From assembly GCA_947499935.1 (NCBI GenBank), contig CANMQH010000001.1, forward strand, positions 186,001 through 250,000: a stretch of 64,000 nt of DNA. Reading direction: 5' to 3'. Positions 55,552 through 64,000 of this stretch are shown one piece after another. Each line of letters begins with the position of its first letter. Position 1 is the stretch's first letter. The position numbers and the translations under genes were made by a program. The stretch comes from an uncultured Algibacter sp. (GTDB lineage Bacteria; Bacteroidota; Bacteroidia; Flavobacteriales; Flavobacteriaceae). The notes below the pieces were generated by a model, which was not told the DNA's origin, searched no databases, and saw nothing but the letters and a program-made list of their open reading frames with translations.

Positions 55552-56994
55552 CTATTGAACTAAAGGTATTGCTTCCCCAATCAATGTTGCACTAGTGCAA
55601 TCTGTAACCTTTACATTTACAAAATCGCCAACGTTATAATGTGCCTTTGGAAAAACGCAAACAATATTTTGCGGAGTACGGCCAGACCATTGGGTGTTCG
55701 ATTTTTTTGATTCTTTTTCAATTAAAACTTCTACAGTTTTATGTAGCCATTCTTTTGTTTTAATTTCGCTGTGCGCTCTTTGTAAGTCAACAATATCTTG
55801 TAATCGACGCTTTTTTATTTCTTCAGGAACATCGTCTTCCATATTTCGTCCAGCCATAGTACCGGGACGTTCAGAATAGGTGAACATGTACCCGAAATTA
55901 TATTTAACATAGTCCATTAATGATACGGTATCTTTAAAATCTGTTTCTGTTTCTGTGGGGAAACCAACAATCATATCTTGGCTAATAGAACAATTTGGAA
56001 TTATTTCTCGAATATTATCAATGAGTTTCATGTACTCTTTACGTGTATGCAAACGGTTCATAGCTTTTAAAATTTTATCGCTACCACTTTGCACAGGTAA
56101 ATGAATGTGATTACAGATATTATCAAACTTAGCCATAGTTTTTATAACATCTAAAGTTAAATCTTGTGGGTTAGATGTAGAAAACCTAATACGCATTTTT
56201 GGTTGAGACTTAGCACACAATTCTAATAACCCAGAAAAGTTTACAGCGGTTGCTTTTTGCATATCATTAGCTTTTTCAAAGTCTTTTTTTAGACCGCCTC
56301 CATACCATAAATAACTGTCTACGTTTTGGCCCAGCAATGTAATTTCTTTATAGCCTTTATCCCATAAGTCGTTAACTTCTTTAATAATACTTTGTGGGTC
56401 TCTACTGCGCTCTCGACCACGCGTAAAAGGTACAACACAAAACGTACACATGTTGTCACAACCACGCGTTATAGAGACAAAAGCCGTTACACCATTAGTG
56501 TTTAAGCGCACGGGAGAAATGTCGCCATAGGTTTCATCTTTAGAAAGAATGACATTAATGGCTTCTCGTCCTTGATCAACTTCTGCTATTAAGTTAGGTA
56601 AATCTTTGTATGCATCTGGGCCAACAACCAAATCAACAATTTTTTCTTCTTCAAGAAACTTTGTTTTTAAACGTTCTGCCATACAACCAAGAACACCAAC
56701 TTTCATTTTGGGGTTTAGGTCGCGTTTTACGGCATTGTATTTTTCTAAACGTTTTCTAACAGTTTGTTCTGCTTTATCTCTAATGGAGCAGGTGTTTACT
56801 AAAACTAAATCGGCTTCTTCAAGATTTTGTGTTGTATTAAAACCTTGATTAGCCATAATAGAAGCTACAATTTCGCTGTCGCTAAAATTCATGGCGCACC
56901 CATAACTTTCAATAAAAAGTTTACGTTTGTTATCTTTTTTTTGTTCTAAAACCAGAGATTGTCCTTGCTTGTTTTCGTCTATAGTCTTCTCCAT
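55552..56994 (-). CDS. miaB: tRNA-2-methylthio-N6-dimethylallyladenosine synthase
   Basis: Radical-SAM methylthiotransferase that modifies A37 of tRNAs. I start at ATG 56994 (480 residues); the GTG at 57009 adds five residues. N-terminal UPF0004 domain with Cys in ESYGCAMN, NTCSIR and GCMAE. The radical SAM motif is RGCDNMCTFC (CxxxCxxC). A C-terminal TRAM domain follows (VEVLIEKESKKSNTQWSGRT). Complete. It is the first gene of the minus-strand run, separated from the sigma-54 activator by 97 bases. Confidence 0.95.
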   Translation of the reverse strand: MEKTIDENKQGQSLVLEQKKDNKRKLFIESYGCAMNFSDSEIVASIMANQGFNTTQNLEEADLVLVNTCSIRDKAEQTVRKRLEKYNAVKRDLNPKMKVGVLGCMAERLKTKFLEEEKIVDLVVGPDAYKDLPNLIAEVDQGREAINVILSKDETYGDISPVRLNTNGVTAFVSITRGCDNMCTFCVVPFTRGRERSRDPQSIIKEVNDLWDKGYKEITLLGQNVDSYLWYGGGLKKDFEKANDMQKATAVNFSGLLELCAKSQPKMRIRFSTSNPQDLTLDVIKTMAKFDNICNHIHLPVQSGSDKILKAMNRLHTRKEYMKLIDNIREIIPNCSISQDMIVGFPTETETDFKDTVSLMDYVKYNFGYMFTYSERPGTMAGRNMEDDVPEEIKKRRLQDIVDLQRAHSEIKTKEWLHKTVEVLIEKESKKSNTQWSGRTPQNIVCVFPKAHYNVGDFVNVKVTDCTSATLIGEAIPLVQ

Positions 56995-57233
56995 AATTCG
57001 TTTACGCACTAACGATTTTAATCTATCATTATAATATTGATTAACTAATTGTTTTTTTTAGATTTTTAGAATTGGTATCCAATGTATACTCCAGTAAACT
57101 TTTATTAGTATTTATTTTTACTGTAAAAAACAATTAGCATGCAAAGATACAATTTATTTGCATTTTATGACAAAGTGGCAGAGTTTTTGTTGGTTATTTT
57201 ACTAATATTTGCAGGAGCAAATAAAAATTATTC

Positions 57234-58151
57234 ATGCCTTTAAAAAAATACATTATTTTATTTTTATATCTGCTAAATGCGTTATGTCTATTTTCTCAAG
57301 AAAACAGGCAACAACTGGAGTTTAAGGTGGAGAACGATAAATTAGTGATGCTAGATAAATATTATACTAGTGGATTTTTTTTAACATACAGAAGGAAATT
57401 GCAAAATGATTTTGTTTTTAAAAAAACAGCGGAGAATGCATTGCAGTTAAACATTGTATTAGGTAATGAAACTTATACGCCTACAAATTTAAGTTCTACG
57501 AATACAGCAGATTTTGATAGGCCTTATGCTGGTTGGTTTTATTTAAAATCTGAACTAGTAAAAGCAAATAAAAACAGTGTGCTATCTCTTGGTGTCGAAA
57601 CAGGTATTACAGGAAAAGAAGCTTTGTCTGGCGAAATACAAGTGCGTACACACAAATTTTTAGGGGTAGGCGATAATCCAACTTGGGAGCAAGAAATACC
57701 GTTTAAGTTTCTTATAAATTTAAAAGGAAAATATATTTACAGTAAACAATTAGGTAAGTTACATGCGTTTCAATACGAATTGCAACCTACGTTAGGAACT
57801 AAAGATATTTTTGTTAAAAATGAAATCGGGTATTATTTCGGGCGGTTTAATGATTTAAGGACGTCTACAAGAGTATCATCTGTAGACACGGCGCTTGTAA
57901 ATGAGTTTTTTGCTTTTATAAGTATGGGTTACAAGTATGTTGCCCATAATACACTTATACAAGGCGGGCTAAGTTATAACGAGACTACGTTTACAACCCA
58001 TAGAGAGCCTAATGTATTAATGTTTAAAATTGGTGGTGTGCTAAAAATAAAACGAAATACCATTAAATTTATTTATAACCATAATACTAGAGAAACACCT
58101 ACGTCTAAAAATCATGCTTATGGTTCATTAGCATTTGGTCGAAATTTTTAA
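57234..58151 (+). CDS. LpxR-family lipid A 3'-O-deacylase (outer-membrane barrel)
   Basis: 305 residues. Signal peptide (1-21, LFSQ). The LpxR/DUF2219 pattern follows: FKVENDKLVMLDKYYTSGFFLTYRR with Asn34 and Asp35, YTPTN, FDRPYAGWFYL, and IQVRTHKFLG with His140. These match the Asn/Asp/His active-site residues of Salmonella LpxR. The rest is alternating beta strands ending in FGRNF, an outer-membrane terminal. It would remove acyl chains from lipid A. Confidence 0.88.
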   Translation: MPLKKYIILFLYLLNALCLFSQENRQQLEFKVENDKLVMLDKYYTSGFFLTYRRKLQNDFVFKKTAENALQLNIVLGNETYTPTNLSSTNTADFDRPYAGWFYLKSELVKANKNSVLSLGVETGITGKEALSGEIQVRTHKFLGVGDNPTWEQEIPFKFLINLKGKYIYSKQLGKLHAFQYELQPTLGTKDIFVKNEIGYYFGRFNDLRTSTRVSSVDTALVNEFFAFISMGYKYVAHNTLIQGGLSYNETTFTTHREPNVLMFKIGGVLKIKRNTIKFIYNHNTRETPTSKNHAYGSLAFGRNF

Positions 58152-58245
58152 TTCTGTGAGACTAATTAGAGTGTTTAAATTTACTTGAGTTTTTAGTTTT
58201 ATACTATATTGCGAACTTAAATAAGTTTATCTAACCTAGCCAAAA

Positions 58246-59016
58246 ATGAATCATTTAGAAAACCTTCTTAAAAAAATAAACGCTGCAAAACAGTTAGAAT
58301 TCGGAAACATTATTAATGACACTATAGAACTCTATAAAAAAGTATGGTTAAAAGGGTTTTTGCTTATGTTACTTGTTATGATTTCGGCAGTTATTATAAC
58401 GTTTGCATTCAGGCTTATAGGTCTTGCAGCTTCTCCTTTTGATATTAATAATGGGTTTAGTACAGATATGCTTTTTAATTTCATGTCTCAAAATGCTATT
58501 TATAGTTTGCCTCAAACTATTTTAGTTAGTACACTATCGTTGGCTTTTATAGCTGCTTTTTATAGAATTTGTAAACAAGTAGATGCTAATGAGAATTCTA
58601 GTGATGATTATTTTTACTTTTTAAATAAAGACAGTTTTAAAAAAGTTTTAATGCTTGGTATTATACACGCTACAATATCTACGGTATCTCAACTATTGTT
58701 ATTCGTGCCATACATCTATGCATATGTACCATTAGCTTATTTTGCAATAGTATTAGCTGAAAACCCCGATTTAAATGAAACCGATATCGTTAAAGCAAGT
58801 TTTGCTATAGGTAATAAGAAATGGCTTATTACATTTGGCTGTTTATTTGTTACGGGTATTATGGCCATGTTAGGTATTTTAGCTTGTGGGATAGGGTTGC
58901 TTTTTACCCTACCTTTAATTTATTTACCAATATTTTTAATTTATAAAGAGGTTGTAGGTTTTGGAAGCTATAGCGAAATTGATGAAATAGGAATGGGTGA
59001 TAACCCAGACGCATAA
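58246..59016 (+). CDS. Multi-pass membrane protein, paralogue 1
   Basis: 256 residues with about five membrane segments. N-terminal amphipathic region ENLLKKINAAKQLEFGNII, then TIELYKKVWLKGFLLMLL. No catalytic motif. It is paralogous to the next gene: both start with LL(K/E)KI, FG-(I/V)-I, and K-x-W-L-(K/Q)-GFLL blocks, and both end with YPIFLIYKEVVGF-like sequence. The family is glycerophosphodiester phosphodiesterase-membrane-domain-like in topology, but function is unknown. The next gene begins 6 bases later. Confidence 0.82.
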   Translation: MNHLENLLKKINAAKQLEFGNIINDTIELYKKVWLKGFLLMLLVMISAVIITFAFRLIGLAASPFDINNGFSTDMLFNFMSQNAIYSLPQTILVSTLSLAFIAAFYRICKQVDANENSSDDYFYFLNKDSFKKVLMLGIIHATISTVSQLLLFVPYIYAYVPLAYFAIVLAENPDLNETDIVKASFAIGNKKWLITFGCLFVTGIMAMLGILACGIGLLFTLPLIYLPIFLIYKEVVGFGSYSEIDEIGMGDNPDA

Positions 59017-59022
59017 CTATAT

Positions 59023-59808
59023 ATGAACACAGCTAACAGTTTATTAGAAAAAATTGAACATGCCCTAGAATTAGACTTTGGAGTAATCTTTGGAGACTCT
59101 ATAGAGTTTTTTAAAAAAACTTGGTTGCAAGGTTTTTTATTACAGCTATTTACATTATTTATAATATTACCTGTAATTGTTGCATTTTACATACCTTTAA
59201 TAATTATGGTAATTGCAGAACAAGAAACTGGATATAATGACTTTAATACTTTTAATGGTTTTTATAGAGGTATGTCAGTTTTTTATATATCATCTATATT
59301 ATTAGCCGTTTTTATTATAGGAACATTAATTACAGCGTTAAAAGCATCATTTTTTAAAATAATGAGAAAGCTTGATAATAATGAAGGAGTAACAACTTCA
59401 GATTTTTTCTATTTTTTTAAAAGAAAATATTTAAGCAAAATATTAGTCCTTACTCTGGTTTCTATATTAATAGTCATTCCTTCAGCTTTGTTATGTTATT
59501 TGCCACTAATATACATGTTGGTACCATTATCTTTTTTTACAATAATTTTTGCGTTTAACCCAGAGTTGAGTGTTAGAGATATTGTAAAAGTAAGTTTTAA
59601 GTTAGCTAATAAAAAATGGTTAATATCTTTTGGCCTTATTGTAGTTAGTAGCATCTTATCCACTATATTGGGTTATATTGTTTGTGGTGTAGGACTTCTG
59701 TTTACTTATGCTTTTGTTTACCATCCTATATATTTTATTTATAAAGAAGTAATTGGTTTTAATGAGCAAAGTGTAATTGATCAAATTGGTATCACACCAG
59801 TAGAATAA
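59023..59808 (+). CDS. Multi-pass membrane protein, paralogue 2
   Basis: 261 residues, paralogue of the previous gene with the same topology. Shared blocks include SIEFFKKTWLQGFLLQLF, KLANKKWLISFGLIVVSSILS and FVYHPIYFIYKEVIGF. Tandem duplication is evident. No motif indicates a substrate. It is followed by a terminator before topA. Confidence 0.82.
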   Translation: MNTANSLLEKIEHALELDFGVIFGDSIEFFKKTWLQGFLLQLFTLFIILPVIVAFYIPLIIMVIAEQETGYNDFNTFNGFYRGMSVFYISSILLAVFIIGTLITALKASFFKIMRKLDNNEGVTTSDFFYFFKRKYLSKILVLTLVSILIVIPSALLCYLPLIYMLVPLSFFTIIFAFNPELSVRDIVKVSFKLANKKWLISFGLIVVSSILSTILGYIVCGVGLLFTYAFVYHPIYFIYKEVIGFNEQSVIDQIGITPVE

Positions 59809-59837
59809 ATGCCTTGTAAAAGCGTATTTAAATAAGT

Positions 59838-59873
59838 AAAAACCTGTCTTTAACGTATTAAAGGCAGGTTTTT
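59838..59873. terminator. Terminator between membrane paralogues and topA
   Basis: AAAAACCTGTCTTTAA and TTAAAGGCAGGTTTTT pair (one G-T) around CGTA. Confidence 0.8.
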
Positions 59874-59957
59874 ATCTTTAATTAATTAACAGATAATCTA
59901 TAAAATGCTACAGATAAACTTTTTTTGATATACATTTGTAGCTTCAAAAAATGAAGT

Positions 59958-62465
59958 ATGGCGAAGAATTTAGTGATAGTAGAGTCACCTGCAAAGGCAA
60001 AAACCATTGAAAAGTTTTTAGGTAAGGATTTTAAAGTAGAATCCAGTTTTGGTCATATAGCCGATTTGCCTTCTAAAGAACTAGGAGTTGATGTAGAGGG
60101 TGATTTTAAACCAAAATACGAAGTTTCTAAAGATAAAAAAGCGGTTGTAAAAAAGCTGAAAGACTTAGCTAAAAAGGCCGAAATGGTTTGGTTAGCAAGT
60201 GATGAAGACCGAGAAGGAGAAGCTATTGCATGGCATTTAGCAGAAACATTACAGTTAGATAAAGACAAGACTAAGCGTATTGTTTTTCATGAAATTACTA
60301 AAACAGCCATCCAAAAAGCTATCGAAAATCCAAGAGGTATAGATTACGATTTGGTAGATGCGCAACAAGCACGTCGTGTATTAGATAGAATTGTAGGTTA
60401 TGAGTTATCTCCGGTATTGTGGAGAAAAGTAAAAGGAGGTTTATCTGCTGGGCGTGTACAATCCGTTTCTGTTAGGTTAATTGTCGAGAAAGAAAGAGAG
60501 ATTCAAGGTTTTGCTTCAGAAGCATCATATAGAATTGATGCCGAATTCTCAAATGAAGATGGGAAAACATTTAAGGCTAAATTGCCTAAGAATTTTTCAA
60601 CAAAAACACAAGCTCAAAAATTCTTAGAACAAAATGCAGGAGCAGATTTTAAAGTTGCGGATTTACTTAAAAAACCAGCAAAAAAATCGCCAGCCGCACC
60701 ATTTACAACATCAACATTACAACAAGAAGCATCACGTAAATTATATTTTTCGGTAAGTAAAACCATGACTATGGCTCAGCGTTTGTATGAGGCTGGTTTA
60801 ATTACTTATATGAGAACAGATAGTGTTAATTTATCTGACGAGGCTAGAAAAGGAGCAGAAGCAGAAATTAATAATGCTTATGGTTCAGAATATAGCAAAC
60901 CTAGAAATTACAAAGGTAAAGCTAAAGGGGCTCAAGAAGCGCATGAGGCTATTCGTCCAACTAATTTTGCAACACATTCTGTAGATATAGATAGAGATCA
61001 AGCACGATTATACGATTTAATCTGGAAACGCGCCATTGCATCACAAATGAGCGAAGCTCAATTGGAGCGTACCAATGTTAAAATAAGTGCATCAACTCAT
61101 AAAGAAACCTTTACCGCTAATGGAGAGGTTATTACGTTTGATGGGTTTTTAAAAGTATATTTAGAAGGTACAGATGATGAAGATGTAGAGCAAGAAGGAA
61201 TGTTGCCTGCAATGAAAACTAACGAAACATTGCTTAATAATTATATCACAGCAACAGAGCGTTATTCCCGTGCGCCGGCAAGATATACAGAAGCGTCTTT
61301 AGTAAAAAAATTAGAAGAATTGGGTATTGGTCGTCCGTCTACGTATGCGCCAACCATTTCAACAATTCAAAATAGAAATTATGTAGAAAAGGGAACCATA
61401 GATGGTGTTGAACGTGGTTATGCGCAGCTTACTTTGCAAAAAAATACTGTAAAAGAAAAGCAACTGACTGAAAAAGTAGGCTCTGATAAAGGTAAATTGG
61501 TGCCAACAGACATTGGTATGATTGTAACCGATTTTTTAGTTAATCATTTTGCAGCGATATTAGATTACAACTTTACGGCAAAAGTAGAAGAAGATTTTGA
61601 TGAGATTGCAGAAGGGAAAGAGAATTGGATAAAAATGATGAAATCCTTTTATAAAGATTTTCATCCTGTAGTAGAAGATGTAAAAGAGAATGCAGAACGA
61701 GAATCTGGCGAGCGTATTTTAGGCGAAGATCCAAAAACAGGAAAGCGAGTAAGTGTACGTTTAGGAAAGTTTGGTCCTATGGTACAAATAGGTACTGTAG
61801 ATGATGAAGATAAACCTCAGTTTGCGAGCTTAAGCCCAGATCAGCAATTAAATACCATTACCTATGAAGAAGCCATGGATTTGTTTCAGCTTCCTAAAAA
61901 CCTTGGTGATTATGAAGGCGAAGAAATACTAGTAAACAATGGTCGTTTTGGACCATACGTTAAATTTGGAGATGCTTTTGTGTCCCTGCCAAAAGGAACA
62001 GATCCTTTAAGTGTTGAACTTGATGATGCTATTGTTTTAATTAAAGAGAAGCAAAAAGCAGATGCGCCTATATACATGTACAAGGATTTACCAGTACAAA
62101 AAGGTAAAGGTCGTTTTGGACCATTTATAAAGTGGAACAGCATGTTTATTAATGTCAACAAGAAATATGATTGGGATAACTTATCTGATGAAGAGATTGT
62201 TGAGTTAATTGAGACTAAAATTCAAAAAGAAATAGATAAGGTTATCCATAATTGGGAAGAAGAAGGTATACGTGTAGAAAAAGCACGTTGGGGAAGGCAT
62301 AATGTACTTAAAGGAAAAATAAAAGTAGAACTTGCCAAAACAGTAGACGTAGCTGATATGACTTTAGATGAAGCTAAGGCTATTATAGAAGCCAATACGC
62401 CAAAGAAAAAAGCGACAAAAAGAAAAGCTCCAGCAAAAAAGAAGGCACCGGCAAAAAAGAAATAA
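59958..62465 (+). CDS. topA: DNA topoisomerase I (type IA)
   Basis: Relaxes negative supercoils. 835 residues. Toprim domain at the start (VIVESPAKAKTIEKFLG, ASDEDREGEAIAWH), active-site Tyr284 in GLITYMRTDS, then the C-terminal repeats with GRFGPYVKFGD-type blocks (two to three copies, about 600-730) instead of zinc fingers. The tail is Lys/Ala/Pro-rich (KKKAPAKKK), likely DNA-binding. It precedes the arginase-like gene by 6 bases. Confidence 0.97.
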   Translation: MAKNLVIVESPAKAKTIEKFLGKDFKVESSFGHIADLPSKELGVDVEGDFKPKYEVSKDKKAVVKKLKDLAKKAEMVWLASDEDREGEAIAWHLAETLQLDKDKTKRIVFHEITKTAIQKAIENPRGIDYDLVDAQQARRVLDRIVGYELSPVLWRKVKGGLSAGRVQSVSVRLIVEKEREIQGFASEASYRIDAEFSNEDGKTFKAKLPKNFSTKTQAQKFLEQNAGADFKVADLLKKPAKKSPAAPFTTSTLQQEASRKLYFSVSKTMTMAQRLYEAGLITYMRTDSVNLSDEARKGAEAEINNAYGSEYSKPRNYKGKAKGAQEAHEAIRPTNFATHSVDIDRDQARLYDLIWKRAIASQMSEAQLERTNVKISASTHKETFTANGEVITFDGFLKVYLEGTDDEDVEQEGMLPAMKTNETLLNNYITATERYSRAPARYTEASLVKKLEELGIGRPSTYAPTISTIQNRNYVEKGTIDGVERGYAQLTLQKNTVKEKQLTEKVGSDKGKLVPTDIGMIVTDFLVNHFAAILDYNFTAKVEEDFDEIAEGKENWIKMMKSFYKDFHPVVEDVKENAERESGERILGEDPKTGKRVSVRLGKFGPMVQIGTVDDEDKPQFASLSPDQQLNTITYEEAMDLFQLPKNLGDYEGEEILVNNGRFGPYVKFGDAFVSLPKGTDPLSVELDDAIVLIKEKQKADAPIYMYKDLPVQKGKGRFGPFIKWNSMFINVNKKYDWDNLSDEEIVELIETKIQKEIDKVIHNWEEEGIRVEKARWGRHNVLKGKIKVELAKTVDVADMTLDEAKAIIEANTPKKKATKRKAPAKKKAPAKKK

Positions 62466-62471
62466 TATAAA

Positions 62472-63638
62472 ATGGACTTTAACTTTCTATCTCCTGTTTC
62501 AGAATTAGTATTAGCTCATAATGCGTTGTATTCAACACAGGTTTTGGGTAGAAAACTTAAAATTCATTCAGAGCAACACGGTATCCCAGATTTAGATGAT
62601 GTCAATATTGCTATTATAGGTGTTTTAGAAAATAGAAATGATGTTAACTATATTGGCGAAGATTTTAGTTTAGATGAAATTCGCAAATCATTTTACGGTC
62701 TTTTTCCAGGAAGTTGGAATACGGTTATTGCCGATTTAGGCGATATTGCAAAAGGCGAACGTGTAGAAGATACTTATTTTGCATTAAAAGATGCCATAAG
62801 TATTCTTATCAAAAAAAAGATTATTCCTATTATACTAGGTGGTACGCAGGATCTTACCTATGCTAATTATAGAGCTTACGATAATGCTATACCTATGGTT
62901 AATATTGTTAATGTAGATGCTAAGTTTAACTTAGGAGATTCTACAAAACCAATTAAGAATAATAGTTTTGTTGGTAAAATAATATTGGATGAGCCTTATA
63001 ATTTGTTTAATTATGCAACCATTGGGTGTCAAACATATTTTAATTCTCAAGAAGAAATAGACTTAATGGAAAGTCTCTATTTTGAGTATTACCGTTTAGG
63101 GCAAATATCTAAAGATATCAGTGTTGTAGAACCTGTTTTAAGAGATGCTAACATTGTAAGTATAGATTTGTCTGCGGTTAAAGGTTCGGAGGTTAGCTTG
63201 CGCCAAAAGTTTTCGCCTAATGGGTTAGATGGAAAAGAAATTTGTGCCGTTGCCCGCTATGCAGGAATAAGTAATAAAGTCTCATCGTTTGGTATTTATG
63301 AATATAGACCTTCAAAAGATGATGAAATAACGTGTATGCTTGTATCGCAAATGCTTTGGTATTTTATTGAAGGCGTAAACTTTAGAGTTAAAGATGATGA
63401 TTTTTCAGACGAAAAAAGTTATCAAAAGTTTATTACCTTGGTAGATGGTCAAGAATTAGTGTTTTATAAGAGTAATAAGACCGGCAGATGGTGGATAGAA
63501 ATTCCTTTTTTAGCAGAAGTTAATAATAAATTAAAAAGGCATACGTTATTACCTTGCATGCATCAAGATTATCTAGATGCTTGCTCCAATATAGTGCCTG
63601 ATCGTTGGTATAAGGCATTCCAAAAAAACAGTATTTAA
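62472..63638 (+). CDS. Arginase/ureohydrolase-fold protein lacking most metal ligands
   Basis: 388 residues of the arginase family, often annotated formimidoylglutamase in flavobacteria. The fold and motif order are kept but the metal sites are not: GGxH is GGTQD (Gln126), DAHxD is DAKFN (Lys151, Asn153), and SxDxDxxDP is SIDLSAVKG (Ser234). Only Asp149 and Asp232 remain, so four of six manganese ligands are lost. It is unlikely to be a ureohydrolase. Placement between topA and gldK suggests a different, perhaps structural or regulatory role. No signal peptide. Confidence 0.85.
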   Translation: MDFNFLSPVSELVLAHNALYSTQVLGRKLKIHSEQHGIPDLDDVNIAIIGVLENRNDVNYIGEDFSLDEIRKSFYGLFPGSWNTVIADLGDIAKGERVEDTYFALKDAISILIKKKIIPIILGGTQDLTYANYRAYDNAIPMVNIVNVDAKFNLGDSTKPIKNNSFVGKIILDEPYNLFNYATIGCQTYFNSQEEIDLMESLYFEYYRLGQISKDISVVEPVLRDANIVSIDLSAVKGSEVSLRQKFSPNGLDGKEICAVARYAGISNKVSSFGIYEYRPSKDDEITCMLVSQMLWYFIEGVNFRVKDDDFSDEKSYQKFITLVDGQELVFYKSNKTGRWWIEIPFLAEVNNKLKRHTLLPCMHQDYLDACSNIVPDRWYKAFQKNSI

Positions 63639-63677
63639 AGAATTTATGACGTATAAAACGCTTATTTATTCGGTAAA

Positions 63678-63719
63678 ATGTTATTTTTTTACGATGAAAT
63701 GTTATTTTTTTGGATAAAA
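63678..63719. repeat. Short direct repeat upstream of gldK
   Basis: AAATGTTATTTTTTT occurs twice (63678 and 63701 regions), 23 bases apart, in the 157-base gap before gldK. Probably slippage-derived; a role in leader RNA is not supported. Confidence 0.45.
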
Positions 63720-63795
63720 AGTTGTTTTTTAGAAAATATATAAATATGTTTACGCTCTCAAAATTGAAGCTTAAATAATTAACCTCAAGTTTTAT

Positions 63796-64000
63796 ATGGA
63801 TATTAAGAAGTTTTTAGTATTATCAGCAGTATTAGTAATGCTATCAAGTTGTGGCTCAAAAGATAGAGGAGAGCTAGTTGGTGTTCAAGGAAAAAAATGG
63901 CATCCAGAAAAGCCTTATGGTATGGAGCTTATTCCAGGTGGAGCTTTTATTATGGGTAAAGCTGATGATGATTTGGCAGCCATAAATGACGCTCCAGCAA
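63796..64000 (+). CDS. gldK: Gliding motility lipoprotein GldK (type IX secretion), N-terminus only
   Basis: Core component of the type IX secretion and gliding machinery, an outer-membrane lipoprotein of the periplasmic ring with GldN. Only the first 68 residues are present. Lipobox MLSSC (Cys19), then KKWHPEKPYGMELIPGGAFIMGKADDDLA, the start of the formylglycine-generating-enzyme-like domain. The known order gldK-gldL-gldM-gldN would continue to the right. It confirms a Flavobacteriia-type genome. Confidence 0.92.
   Translation, partial: MDIKKFLVLSAVLVMLSSCGSKDRGELVGVQGKKWHPEKPYGMELIPGGAFIMGKADDDLAAINDAPA

Overview
This window is chromosomal DNA from a member of the Bacteroidota, almost certainly a marine-type Flavobacteriaceae. 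The DNA is AT-rich. Genes start without Shine-Dalgarno sites, and promoters fit the Bacteroidetes -33 TTTG / -7 TAnnTTTG pattern. There is a SusC-type receptor with an ECF sigma/FecR pair, an XrtF-type exosortase, and the start of the gliding/type IX secretion gene gldK at the right edge. No prophage, insertion sequence or CRISPR array was seen.

Layout. 1-5.4 kb (minus): ECF sigma factor, FecR anti-sigma factor and an STN-containing SusC receptor cut by the left edge. 5.6-9.3 kb: App1-like phosphatase, deoxynucleoside kinase, a secreted propeller-like protein, tRNA-Tyr and a VOC-domain lipoprotein. 9.5-11.2 kb: metK with a candidate SAM-II riboswitch leader, and divergently a candidate ilv attenuator (a 20-codon peptide, 12 of whose residues are Ile/Val/Leu, then antiterminator and terminator). 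11.4-18.5 kb: ilvD-ilvB-ilvN-ilvC-ilvA. 18.5 kb: azurin lipoprotein. 19.2-31.2 kb: an arginine/proline supercluster led by an Arg-rich leader peptide (GNAT, argG, argC, proC, argD, proA, proB, argF', argB, argE, argH), with several dispersed repeats in its intergenic gaps. 32.0-34.3 kb (minus): leuA-leuB. 34.5-42.8 kb: a helical-repeat protein, a SAM-I riboswitch, a three-domain MetX-aspartokinase-homoserine dehydrogenase fusion, a small lipoprotein, an O-acetylhomoserine sulfhydrylase-type gene and a PhzF protein. 42.8-45.0 kb (minus): purH and a GAF protein. 45.1-46.1 kb: xrtF and its partner. 46.1-50.0 kb: a metal (probably copper) module of HYC_CC_PP protein, HMA-MauE membrane protein, TonB receptor and periplasmic HMA protein. 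50.1-57.0 kb (minus): groEL, groES, secG, a helical-repeat protein, lptE, sigma-54 activator and miaB. 57.2-64.0 kb: LpxR-like protein, two paralogous membrane proteins, topA, an arginase-fold protein lacking most metal ligands, and gldK (partial).

How the genes work together. About half the window makes amino acids from aspartate, pyruvate or glutamate, and RNA leaders appear to control much of it: SAM-II for SAM synthesis, SAM-I for entry into methionine, a transcription attenuator for Ile/Val, and an Arg-codon leader peptide for arginine. The most interesting items are the ilv attenuator, the Arg leader peptide, the SAM-II aptamer with an 11-bp competing helix next to the metK start, the trifunctional fusion under SAM-I control, and the metal-ligand-depleted arginase homologue beside gldK. 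All functional calls come from reading motifs; no database search was run.
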